Below, piece by piece: positions 53,466 through 64,000 of a DNA stretch of 64,000 bases; position 1 is the first letter of the stretch, and each line of letters begins with the position of its first letter. Source of the stretch: Lactarius indigo (lineage: Eukaryota > Basidiomycota > Agaricomycetes > Russulales > Russulaceae). Location: positions 1,364,001 through 1,428,000 of the forward strand of contig JAFKAC010000004.1 in the NCBI GenBank assembly GCA_025766275.1, given 5' to 3'. The notes under the pieces were generated by a model. The model made no database searches. It was not told the DNA's origin and saw only the letters and a list, made by a program, of their open reading frames with translations. The translations under genes and the position numbers were made by a program.

Positions 53466-56400
53466 TTAAGAAGATGAAAGTAGGGAACCACGGGTCTTCG
53501 TCAAGGAGTTAGCAAACCCTTGGAATGTCGCTGTCAATTCCACCTAAAGAAGTCGACGTTAGTTTTCCGAAGGCCGAAAACGTTCAACACTTACAGTGTC
53601 GAGGGCCCTGGTGAAAGTAGAAGTGATAACATTGGTCAGGGCATGACGTGGTGCGGTGTTCTCTACTTCTCGCGCGAGTTGCACCATCCTACGCAACACG
53701 GCCGAACGATTTTCGGGCCCAAAGGAAACGGCATGGAAAGAAAGAGGCATCCTGGTGTTTATGCTGTAAGTCGCCTGTGAATACAACCGAAAAGCTACAG
53801 ACCCTCTGTTCACGGCAGAGCGGCAGATGTTATAGACCGGCTGATCCCCGATCTGGCTCTCACCGTCGGACAAGAAAATAAGGACAGGTGCTCTATGGTA
53901 CCAGTCAGCTCCCTATGTGGTCGGTGTCAAACTTCCATGCAAGGTGCACACCTTTCCGTACTCCAATTCGAGGTCATGATGGCTTGTGCTCTCTCAATCG
54001 CGAGTGCGTAATTCTCGTTTTCGAAAGGCTTATATCGCAAGCAAGAGGTCAAGAGCTCGTCAGGAGTGCTCGTGAAGTCGTTTTCGACACAGGTCATCGG
54101 AGTTTTACTGAAGAATATGATGCTGTATGCGTCTCTTCTATGTCCACCTAACTGCGCGTGTTGACCAACGGCAGCCTGGCGTGCGGTCCAGAAGCTGTAG
54201 AGAGACGAAATAACAGCCCCAAGTCTGTTATTTGCGATGGGGGTAATCATTGGGGTCCCAGCAGCATTAGGAAGTGGCCGTCGATCATTACGCGCCATTG
54301 ATCTGGACCTATATCACACGCGTCAGCGAATTATCTAGGGAATTATGGAAGACATACAAGTCAATGGCGAAGATTCTATAACGCGGTCTAAGTGAGTGGA
54401 TTAAAAACTCTGGGGGAGATGACTCACACATGGAAGGATGCTTGCAGACGTCCGGGATTCTTGCAAGCGAAGTGGTGGCCGTCGTTCGACACGTATCCGT
54501 GACCGGGAGGCGCGGTGCCGAGGGGCGCATGAAATAGTGGTAGCGTGCAGCCCGACGGCTGTGCATTGGCTCCACCCTTCTCCGTAGTATGTTCAGTACC
54601 TTTGGAAGGTATGTTTAGCGCGGAAGGGGCGCGACAGAAAACAATTTATACCTGGGCACAGTGCATCGCTATCGTGCGAGCGTTAGATACAGCATTTTAA
54701 GAGTTCCGAAGAAATCCACGGCCCACATACCACTTTGCGAAATTCGCCTGGTCTTCGCGAGAATAAGGGTCTGCGGAGATATAGGTGAGAAATACATTGA
54801 GTGGAACCGTAGTCCGTAGTTACCCTTGAAACCTGGTGATGACTTAAGCGAGGTCATATAAAACATTCACGTGATGAACCTACCCATTCGGCGCCAGTGA
54901 AGAGCATGCGTAATCCAGTCTTTGGGTTCATCAGGGTCTGGAGATATTCTCTTGTCGATGTGTTGAGTTTCGGAATTATGGGAGTCGGAGCCACGGCAAA
55001 AATCAACATGGACATGTCTTCCCATCGACTTGCACACCATATTGCACAGCATAGGGCCGCCTTCGTCATTCGAGGAGAATTTGCGCCCCTCTAACTCGAC
55101 GCTAGTATCGTCCGAGTCGGATTCGTCGAGGGCCCACCTTGTTTGCGACATGGATCCGTGGCTCGTCTCGTGTTCCTGCTGAGGATGCCCTGCGCAAATA
55201 ATTAATTAGGTACTACTAACCAGGGGATTAAAACCAAACCAGAAGGAAGCGTGCACAGATAGCTGCAGTTCTCGCACCTAGAACTAGTTAAGGGGATGCT
55301 AGAAGCAGAGTTTTCCCCAACTTACCGAGTGTTGCAATAATGGAAGGGCCTCTCGTCGTTGCTATGAATGTGTGGACCGGGATGACCGACCTCCCCTGGC
55401 TCGATTATCTTGGCACAAGGGAGGCGCTTGACAGCTGAAACGACGTATTTTTTCAGGGGGTAAGATCAAGGCTTCGAGCCACATACCTTGCGTGTACTGG
55501 AAAGATTTCTCGGTCGTCAGCCTAAGTACAGTAATTCTATGAACGCAAACTCACTTCCGTATACTGGAAACTTCCATGCCTTCCAGTGAACGTAGCTTCG
55601 ATGGCCTGAGGTTTTGTTTGAATTTCGCATATACCTGCGGAGCATAAGGAACCACAAGGGTGCTGGTTTCTAAAGAGTTTCTCTGTAGTATGTCACAAGA
55701 GGCAACGATATACGCACCCGCAAAGGTGGTTTTCGCCAGGATCCAATCCATGTAAGTGACCGCCGGCGCACATTCGGTTGCATAATTGACAAGAAGCAGG
55801 GCACTCTCTGTCCTCGCATTCGTGGTCTTCGTGTTCCTCGCCTCTGAAAGATGGGACGCTTAGTGAGACATTATCTCATGAGGGTTGCATAACTCACAGT
55901 GGGACGCGACACATCCCAGGACATGTGAACACTTTCCCGTTGGGCAGCCTCAAACTGGCCAAACGACACGGCTAGTATAACGTCCGGTTCAACAGAATAG
56001 ACGCCCTGAAATTAAAAGACATACCTGGCCACACCTATGGACCGGAGCAGAGCATAGATGATCGCCTCCGTGCTCAGGTGGCTAAGGGGGGCGGAACGTA
56101 AGAATGTGTGTGGCACTAGTTAAAAGTCAGGGTAATCACCTTAACACACTTCTCCGTACAGCCTCGCTTTCCGGAGTGCTCGCATGGCTCCGCGCATAAA
56201 TGGGCCCCTACCTGACATCTTTTGCGAAGTGCGTGAGAATGCCGGTAGGTATGATAAATTTTGAACCCACATGTGATCTCCAGGGTGGCCAGCACTAGGA
56301 AGTCGTGACAAGTCAGGAGCACTGATGAGGAATGCTGACGAACATACTTTTGGCCGCAGGGTTGTGTAGGGGCAGCGTCCCGTTCACAGAAGGTACAGTC

Positions 56401-59400
56401 ATGGATACATTCATGGTTCGTCATGCAGTCGTGGCCGTCTCCGTGCAAGCGACTACTTCGTACGCAAACCAAGTCGCAGGAACCACACTGCGACCGACAG
56501 AGTTCGACGCTGGCCCGTAGATCTATGACGGCGTTGCCGAATGTTCGACGTAACTCTTCGATACTTGCGTGACCACCTTCAAATCGCTGTATATTCGACT
56601 CGAGCCAGCTCTCGACATGAGTTACCCGCAGGTCGACGAGATACGTCAAGTACTGAGCAAGATCAGAGTGCCACGTAGAGTCATCGATGTGTTGCCTTTG
56701 ATCGGTTCCATCCCAGGATTCACGTAGGGCCGCGAGTCGGTATTCGTGGTCGGCAACGGGGGTATCTGGCCCTGCGAGAATGAATCGCGCTTCTGTATCC
56801 TCCGCTTCAATCACAGTGTCCGCATCAAAGTTCTAAACTTCTTAGTCTGACGCAGGACACCTTTGATTCTAAGCGCACCTTCAGTGGGACTGTCTCGGGA
56901 TCGACCTCAGAAAATCCGGTCTCCAAGGCATTAGACAAAATCGCACGAAGGGAATTCGCGCGGTGCATGGCCATGGTTTCTGAAATGGAGACATGAGGGA
57001 CGGTGAATCTATTACACCTATGCGAACGTACGTGACATGGCTCCCCAATCATTTGCCTATCGGGAATATCGCGTGTCAGTGATCCGCATGGGCATGCGGT
57101 TGCTTCAATCGAACCTTCAATTTGGCCATCAGCGTCTTCAGCCTAAGCAAGAATTCTCCAGCAGTATGATGCGACGTCAGCTGCTGGTCGAGAGTCTTTT
57201 TGACCTTACTAAACAGCTTGTAGAATTCCTTTGACTCTATCACAGGCCACGGGATAATCTTCAATTTTCCCGCGTGAAGTCGGGTGATAAAGTTAGAGTC
57301 TTGTTCATCCTGCACGATCTTCTGGAACTTGAGCCGAAATCTATGCCCCTATTAGTGGAAAGAGGATTACGCTTGCTTTGAGACATACTCTTTCGTCACT
57401 TCTGCCTCGTCTGAATCGATGACGTCCTAGAAAGGGACGGAATATAAGGGCGATGATTTCAACGCCGGAATCTACCTACTTTAATGATAACCAGTAGCGT
57501 GGACTGGAATAGTGACGGATTGGACGCCGGATCCAAAATGGAGGCGCTTGACTGGAAAGACTGAAACAGGCCAGTGATATCCCTACTGAGGGCGAAGTTG
57601 TTTCGGAATAGAACCTGCCCGCGGCGTACTTTCAGCTCGGTATCGAGGATCGCGGGTCAAAGTATTGACTTACGAGATTTGATATAGCAGTGTTGAAAAG
57701 AACAAGAAGAGTATCCTCTTGCGCCGAACGCTCCAAACTGTGTACACCTGTCGTTCGCCAGCCATACTTCAGATCGAGCCGAACAACGGGCGATAAGTGG
57801 AATCAAGCCCACCTTCGAAATCCAGCGCTACAATGAGCGCATCATCGGTAGGAGAAACGGACAACCAGACTCCCTCTACGCAAGGTAGGTTGTCATCTTA
57901 AATCACGAGCACTCCAAAAAAAAAACCAACCTGTTGTACGCATCGCACTCCCCGCAAACGAAGTGTCCAGGAGGTGGTTCAGGCTGAAGCTTTTCCCCAC
58001 GGATTGTTCGCCCATTGAGGATACAACTTTTACTGGCTGGGATTCGCAAGGAGGGTCAAAATGATTGTTAGAACCACGATACGGAAGACGTACTTTCGAG
58101 GCCCAATACGACTGAAATATCGACTCATACCATCCAATCGACAAGCTGTCTACGATCCTGTTGACCTCTGCTCCGAGCAACGAGGCCTCTAGTTGTGGCG
58201 ACAGCACGCCATCCTTGAGTGGGACAAATCTGTTATCGAGCGTGAGGGCAATGTGAATGGGAATAAGACAGAGTAAGTCCGCCAGCCATTCGCCAGCTCG
58301 GAAACGGGAGACTGGCCAGTCCGAAGTGGACAAGAACGCGTCTGCAAATGAGGTGAAGGTCCTTGAGGAGACAGCGATACCTTTGAGTACATCGCCGGTC
58401 GGTTTACGTGACGTCTTTGTAAAGTTGCGAACCATTTCGGAAAAATAAAAAGGTATTGGGCGCTGGTCATCGTCAGTGACGAACGTCAGCGTCCTCGGCT
58501 GCCGTTCGCTTGAAGATGTTATCGTACGCCGTTTCACTGCTGCTACCACCGGAAAACGAGTCCAGACGTCAGTGTGGCAATCAATCAAGCAGTTATGAGC
58601 TGTCTCTCTGCCACGGCTCGTCGATTCCTTGGAACGCTCCTCTTGGAATGTGAATTCGGTCGCCTTGCACGTGATATCAAGGACGATAGATCGACATGTC
58701 TGTGCAGTCACGTCGAGACCAATGAGGTGGATGTTGTTCCGGTTCACTATCGAGGTGAGAAACGCCCCGTCGAGGTTGACAGGAAAATCAGGAAGTGTGA
58801 TAGGGATTCCGTCTGTGGACGCGAATGTCGTCCAATGGTATGCCGTCACTGTGGAGACGCCATCTGTTTCTTGAACAACGAGCACGCATGACCCATCAGG
58901 GGAAGAGTAGATCGCGCGTGGCACTTGTGGCAGCTGTAGAGAGGCAGGTCTACGATTAAGGGTCAGAACAATCATAGAGGGAAGGTGATGTGTCGTAAAT
59001 ACTTTGGCTGTTGCATTGTCAAGGAGAAAATTCTCGCTTGAGCACTTGAATCCACGAATAGTATCTCTTCGTGTCCATGAACAAAGCACGCGTGAACTAT
59101 GGACTCTTCATTGTTGTAGAACTGACGAAGGTCAATCGCGGATCCCGTCCCGCGCAAGGACCCACCCTCGTCCTCGAACGTAAAGATGTGGAGCTGCATC
59201 TGTCGACCATATGATACATGAAGACGAAGGTGCCTTCCAGAATGAAATACGTACTCTGGTGGACGAATAGACGGCCAACGTGTGCTTCGACTCGTCAAGG
59301 GAAAAAAGGCAAGTTTCGCCAATCTTGTCTCGGTGCAAGAGCTTTGCGACCGAACGTCTTTGTATGGCGGCATCGACGCGACCTAGACTCTCGACATAGA

Positions 59401-62400
59401 TTGCGATATTCCCTTGAGGATCGACGAGGCCCAAGAGAACCCGACCTCCTTCAAGAAGGTGAGCATATCTGAGTAGAAAGGGTAAGTGTGGGACAAACGA
59501 GATTAACCGAGACCGTACTTTACTACGGTCGATGAGGAGACACGGAACGAATGAGAAAGTCGTTCCTCGAGGGTAGGTGTCGGTACGTAGGTAGGGTCGA
59601 GTTGGACTTTATGTCTCTCGTCTGCGCGCAGCTGCAGGAGATGAATACGGTGTTCTATCTCGGCTTCTTGCTGAGACTCTTGACGGCCACTGATAAAGTA
59701 AGTATCTGTTTGAGCGGATGAGACACGCCGATGTTGGAGAGAACTATTAAAACAAACCCCGTGAGTAGTAGGATGCTTTCCTGACCTCGAAGTGGTCGAT
59801 ATAGACAGTTGTGCGCCTGCGCAAGCTAGGTTGTCAGTCCGTTTCGAGCACCATTAGAGACGGCGTACGATACGGAGCGCTGTGTAGATATGTCCTTGAC
59901 TTGACGGACGAAGTTAGACCACGCGATCTCTACTTGCGCATCTTCCTCGATGTTCACTTCTAGTTGAACCTGTGTGTCGCGTTCCTTTTTTTGCATCGAA
60001 AGGAATTGCCGACTGATTGCGGACGCCGAGGTCTCGACCTGCTTTGTGAGTAAATCATAGGCTGTTTCCTCTATATCGACGAGAGCCCCATGTAGATAAT
60101 GACCGACGGGAATGGCCTTGATATCTGAAAGGAACTGGGAGTCGGGGATCAATCTTGCGCGTTTTCTCGCCCTTTGCCACAACTCTTCCTCTGAAGACCT
60201 AAAAAAGCCTAGTATCCGAGAAACGATGCCTTTGTCTAAGCCTTTGTCTTTCTTTTTAAATGTTTCGAGATATGCCAAGGTGCTCTCCTCGTCTTGCAGT
60301 CCAAGGACAGTATCTGCCACGGACCGTGTCAAGTCCGCGCTTGAACGTTTCGCATTCTCCGAATCCTCCGCACCCTCCGAGGCCTTCGCATCTTGTGCGC
60401 CCTTCGCATTTTGCGAGTCCTCCGTATCTTGCGAACCCTTCGCGCTTTGCGAGTCCTTTGCGTTTTGCGGGCCTGGGCCTAAAGTCAGAAGCCGGAGGAA
60501 CATCATACGTCTCTTCTTGAACTGAAATTCAGAGGCCTTCAAGCATTTCCCGAGGTCGGCTCCGTATATATTATTCCACAACGACTGCTCCAACTGTGGG
60601 AAAAGAGTAAATTGCTCGCGAAGCCAATCTACGGCTTATGTTATAACCACCCGTTGGAGGACAAGAAAGAGGATAGACATTCTTACTTTCCTCATCGTCG
60701 GACTCGGAGTCACTGGGGCTTGCATCGGGGTCGGCCGGGTCGGCCGAACTCAATTCGGGTAACAACTTTTCACGTTGAAGTGACCTATCGTCGGTCATGA
60801 CAGGATAGCGCTCCGAGGGGTAGTCAATGCTCACGGAAATGTCTTTAACAATTCGCTGATGACATGCCTCCGTGCTTTGGATAGTATGTCATCGGGGTCT
60901 TCTTCGACTTTCGCATGCATCTCCGCTTTCCGCTGTGCGCCGATGCGCCGGAACTGACGCTCTATCTCCTCCTTGCTTTTCTCCAAAGCTCCGTACTCTT
61001 CTGGGAATCTTTTCCTGAGGCCAAACGCCGTGGCCAAAGATCTCAGCGACGCGCCGCCGAATTTCTCCGGAAGACGTAACACAACGTCTTTCCTGACAAG
61101 GTGGTTCCATTAAGAGTCGACCCGAATGGCAACAAAACTTACATACGAAGCCTGATCTGGTCAGGGGTCTGATGATCGTGAGAAAATGGCTCAAGTATCG
61201 TCCTCTCTGGCATGAATGTGGTCGTCATGAAACCCTGCACCTTCTCCCCGTGAAGAAGCGCTGGACAGAAGGCCCTTGAGTCGACATCCGCCCCCGGTGG
61301 GGGAGCCTGATTTACAATAAGGGGAGAGGTCATCTGGTGGTGAACAGGAAACGCGGTTATTGTAGGGAAAGAGCACTGTCATATGGTCGGCGTACCATGA
61401 ATCCTTCTCGGACAACGACATTCTCTTCTTGATCCTTCGTCTTCGCCACCTCAAAATGATAGAATCGATTTGAGTCATCTTTCTCCGAGTTGGTTGATGC
61501 GCTGTCGCTGTCATCATCGTCGCCTTCCGTGTCTGTTCTGTCGTCGTCCTCGCCCCACGCAATTGCCCTTGTATGTTCCTTCGAAAGCAAGCAGACTAAT
61601 TGGTCGCATAGTTTGCTCAGGTATCTGGTCAACTCAACTGATTAGGTATGGAAGACGACTAGGAAGTGGGTCGTACCGCATGAATGTCACTCTGTTACGT
61701 TGAACGGGCGAAGCCGCACGGTCATCCCAAGTGGTATCTTCCGGCCAGTAGACGACATAGGCTTGCTCTTCGGAGGTAGACAAGAATGAGCGCACGATGT
61801 ATAACCCCGATCTTAGAACTGGCTCAGAGCTCCCAGCCGCGTGTTCATTCCGTTGCCCGAGCAAGTCCTGTGCGCTGTCCTCGAGACGTTAGCCTACACA
61901 GATACTAAGCAAAGCAAAAACGTACGTGCTGTCATCTACGGCCTTTATTTCACAGAGAAACCTCACGATCTCTTCTTTCGAACCATATATTCCGAATGGC
62001 TTGAGAACAAAGTTATCCAGTACTTTGAAATTGACTTTTGTGATAGAAGAATAAGCACCCGGGGAGAGGGCATTGATAAATCTTTGAAGAGATTGTTGAG
62101 CGACGACAATTTTGTCGACTAAAACGTTGTGAGCGTAGATACAACCAATATTTGAGAAAAAAAAAACGGATTACCGAGGCCGCTGCTGCCTTGCTCCGTG
62201 ATCAAATCGAGAAGCGGATACATCCCATTTACTGCGAGAGACAGGTCGTCTCTAGGCTGAGCGGATTCCATGGACTGTACTTCGCTGAGACTATCGGGCT
62301 CAGGAGTCGGAGGCTGGTAGGGCTCCGCTGTCACAAAGGTAGCAAATAAATGTCCCAAACAAGTGGCGCGCTGTAGGGGCTCTTACTGTCTACTGGATCT

Positions 62401-62492
62401 GAAGCTTCTGAAGACTGCAGGTCAGGCACTGCGCTCCGATGCCATTGATAGCAGCCCATCTTACCGTGTGTGTCATTTTCAGTGTCAGACAT
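53466..62492 (-). CDS. Giant GTPase - Cys-rich - vWFA protein, copy C (multi-exon)
   Basis: Third paralogue. ATG at 62,490-62,492 (MSDTENDTH, then GTAAGA), with an alternative in-frame ATG at 62,511-62,513; stop TAA at 53,466-53,468. Blocks: N-terminal helices (61,940-62,340); RSGLYIVRSFLSTSEEQAYVVYWPEDTTWDD (61,690-61,860); acidic linker (61,390-61,632); coiled coil (60,831-61,082); helical segment (59,826-60,593) that alone carries a seven-unit hexapeptide expansion; propeller-like region (58,090-59,720); GTPase GEQSVGKS at 57,989-58,012 with LNHLLDTSFAGSAMRTT; Cys/His-rich region (55,500-56,820); block SMSQTRWALDESDSDDTSVELEGRKF (54,867-55,151); vWFA (53,466-54,370) with MIDAS DLSRS and SDGE. 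It is closest in layout to copy A, and upstream DNA is shared with A. Confidence 0.72.
57989..58012 (-). other. P-loop (G1) of copy C GTPase
   Basis: Codes GEQSVGKS followed by FSLNHLLDTSFAGSAMRTT, then an intron with a short A run before EGVWLSVSP. Confidence 0.85.
60349..60474 (-). repeat. Seven 18-bp repeats coding hexapeptides, copy C only
   Basis: Seven consecutive 18-bp units (plus strand pattern TTCGCATTTTGCGAGTCC-like) code Gln/Glu/Asp-Asn/Asp-Ala-Lys-Asp/Gly-Ser peptides (AKDSQS, AKGSQD, TEDSQN and so on). Copies A (31,460-31,490) and B (48,020-48,060) have a single unit or so at this place, so the expansion arose after duplication and kept the frame. Confidence 0.9.
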
Positions 62493-62513
62493 GGTGGGGT
62501 CAGATTCGGTCAT

Positions 62514-64000
62514 CCCTGATGAAGGTTCTCGTGGATAGTACGGTAATTGAAAAAGAACACCGTACTGTTGTCGAAGGAAGAGAGTTGGAGGTGTTGTCGA
62601 TGCTATGGGACACGCGTCAACGATATCGCCCACAAAATTTTATCTTAAAGAACTGAGAAGCGCCAGGCAGTGACATTACATTCTCACATTCTGGGCTCAT
62701 GATGGGAATGACGCATCCGTCCGGTCTACTTTCACACCTCTCTCTGTCACCCGCAGGCGAGAGGGTGACACCCTCACAGAGAACAGCAACGTTCCAGAAA
62801 GACATTCTTATCAGTCCCCCAATTTTCGTGACGTTATGCACCTTTGAGGAATATAGGAAATGAACGGGTACCTGGGAAAAGGTGCTGCGTAGCGTTTGAG
62901 AGAAACAGGTGCCGAGTGGGCGTCCACCAATGAGGGTGTTGCTTACGTAGGTATTGAGAGCTCTATCTGCGATATATGATAGGCTGCGTCGGTCGACTCG
63001 GTATATTATTCGGACACAGACGGCCAGTACTATGATAAAAACAGATCAGAACGTGCCAGTGATGGTCGAGCCGCCTCCCTTCGATACTGTACCACAATGT
63101 AACCTATAGACTAGCATGACCCATTATTCGTTTCACCTATACAGTACTCCTCGATTCGACCGACATGTACTCTTGTACAATGACCTGAGAGTCTACTGAA
63201 GAGGAAGAACGGCGCCTGTGCCGGTGAGCGCTACTGAGGGACCATAGAGATTCCATAAAGGGAATAGTGGTAGGCTGACTCAGCAAAACCTGGAGTCACG
63301 AGGATCGGACATATATCTGCGCAGTCGCCAACTCACCGCTGACTCCCATCGATGTCATGTTGAAATTCCGTTTCCCTAACAAATGATTATTATCGCTAGC
63401 CGCGCGTATTCATGCTCGTATTATTCGCAACTGGCTCTTTGCTGTCAAGGTTGGCACCTTTGACAGTAGCTGTTTTTTGCTCGTCAAATCAAGCGTCTAG
63501 TACTCGCCGGAGACGTCAGGTTTCAACGTTTTATTCTGGAGGAAACTAAAATGGGACATCGGCTTGCGCTTGCAGCAGGTCATGTAGGTACCCTCGTCGT
63601 GGCCGCAGTACAAGCTGAGTGGGATATCCCCATGCAGACACATCTAAGCCCAAGCTTAGATGCCTCATTCACGAATCAACGATAAGAACCCTAGAATCAA
63701 TCCCAGAATCTCACGTCGTGTGTTGGTCGCGTGATCTGCGGAGCGCCATTAGCGGAGAGGTATCTGATCGCTTTCTGGGACTGTGGACATATGGCGGCCG
63801 AGACTAAAAATCCAATTAGGGGGATGACCCTACACGCGCATCGCATGCTCTGTGCCCCCTTTCCCCGTCCTGCCTGCTTCCATGAGGACAGAGTTCTGGG
63901 AGCGCAGCAATGCAGGGGGCGCAACAAGCTGCGGGCCTACAGCACTGTTATAGGAGAACGTGTGAGCTCTTCGGAACTTGCCGTTATCGCCGTTATCGCT
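62514..64000. other. Upstream region of copy C, duplicate of 33.6-35.3 kb
   Basis: No gene is recognised. Shares ordered blocks with the DNA upstream of copy A (see that entry), ending near 63,970 where the window stops. The next tandem unit may continue beyond the window. Confidence 0.6.

Noticed and set aside
1..64000. CRISPR arrays, rRNA genes or bacterial operons
   Set aside because: None seen; repeats present are LTRs, tandem coding repeats and segmental duplications of a eukaryotic genome.

Overview
The window looks like an accessory, transposon-rich stretch of a filamentous basidiomycete genome, probably an agaricomycete. The grounds are Ty3/Gypsy chromoviruses, introns of about 50-63 bp with GT..AG ends, a BTB domain of the type expanded in mushroom-forming fungi, and a secreted S53 protease with ten exons. 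This is inference from gene style; no marker gene fixes the species.

Bases 1-23,568 are a nest of LTR retroelements. A chromovirus (G1, minus strand, left end outside the window) keeps open gag and pol frames and sits inside the protease region of an older Gypsy element, of which only 6,644-7,197 remains here. Next comes an LTR at 7,198-7,853, then an old degenerate chromovirus (G3, 7,854-14,936, minus strand). Nearly all stop codons read in G3 are TGA at likely former CGA codons, and it carries two solo LTRs with target-site duplications. At 16,398-23,563 lies a young plus-strand element with two 438-bp LTRs that read as identical and a perfect 5-bp target duplication (ACCAG). Its single 1,974-codon ORF has no functional reverse transcriptase or integrase. 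It holds an in-frame skeleton of Gypsy Pol, a BTB/POZ domain and a terminal CCHC knuckle. G1, G3 and the BTB element all show Tf1-type self-priming signals: 11 nt just inside the 5' LTR are complementary to the predicted start of their own transcript.

Bases 23,569-64,000 hold three tandem, minus-strand, multi-exon paralogues of about 9 kb each (24,601-33,496; 41,168-49,999; 53,466-62,492). Each encodes a very large protein: an unrecognised helical/coiled N-terminus, a region resembling a beta-propeller, a P-loop GTPase core of GB1/RHD3 flavour (GEQSVGKS, DFEG, IIKD), a long Cys/His-rich section and a C-terminal von Willebrand A domain. Flanking intergenic DNA is duplicated with them, so the array grew by segmental duplication. 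A sedolisin (S53) protease gene on the plus strand (37,908-40,238) lies inside the array between copies A and B. Elsewhere the intergenic DNA holds little except a possible Copia integrase relic near 51.7-52.1 kb.

The two most interesting systems are the BTB-carrying non-autonomous retroelement and the tandem family of giant GTPase-vWFA proteins. No function in defence, signalling or transport is shown by the sequence.
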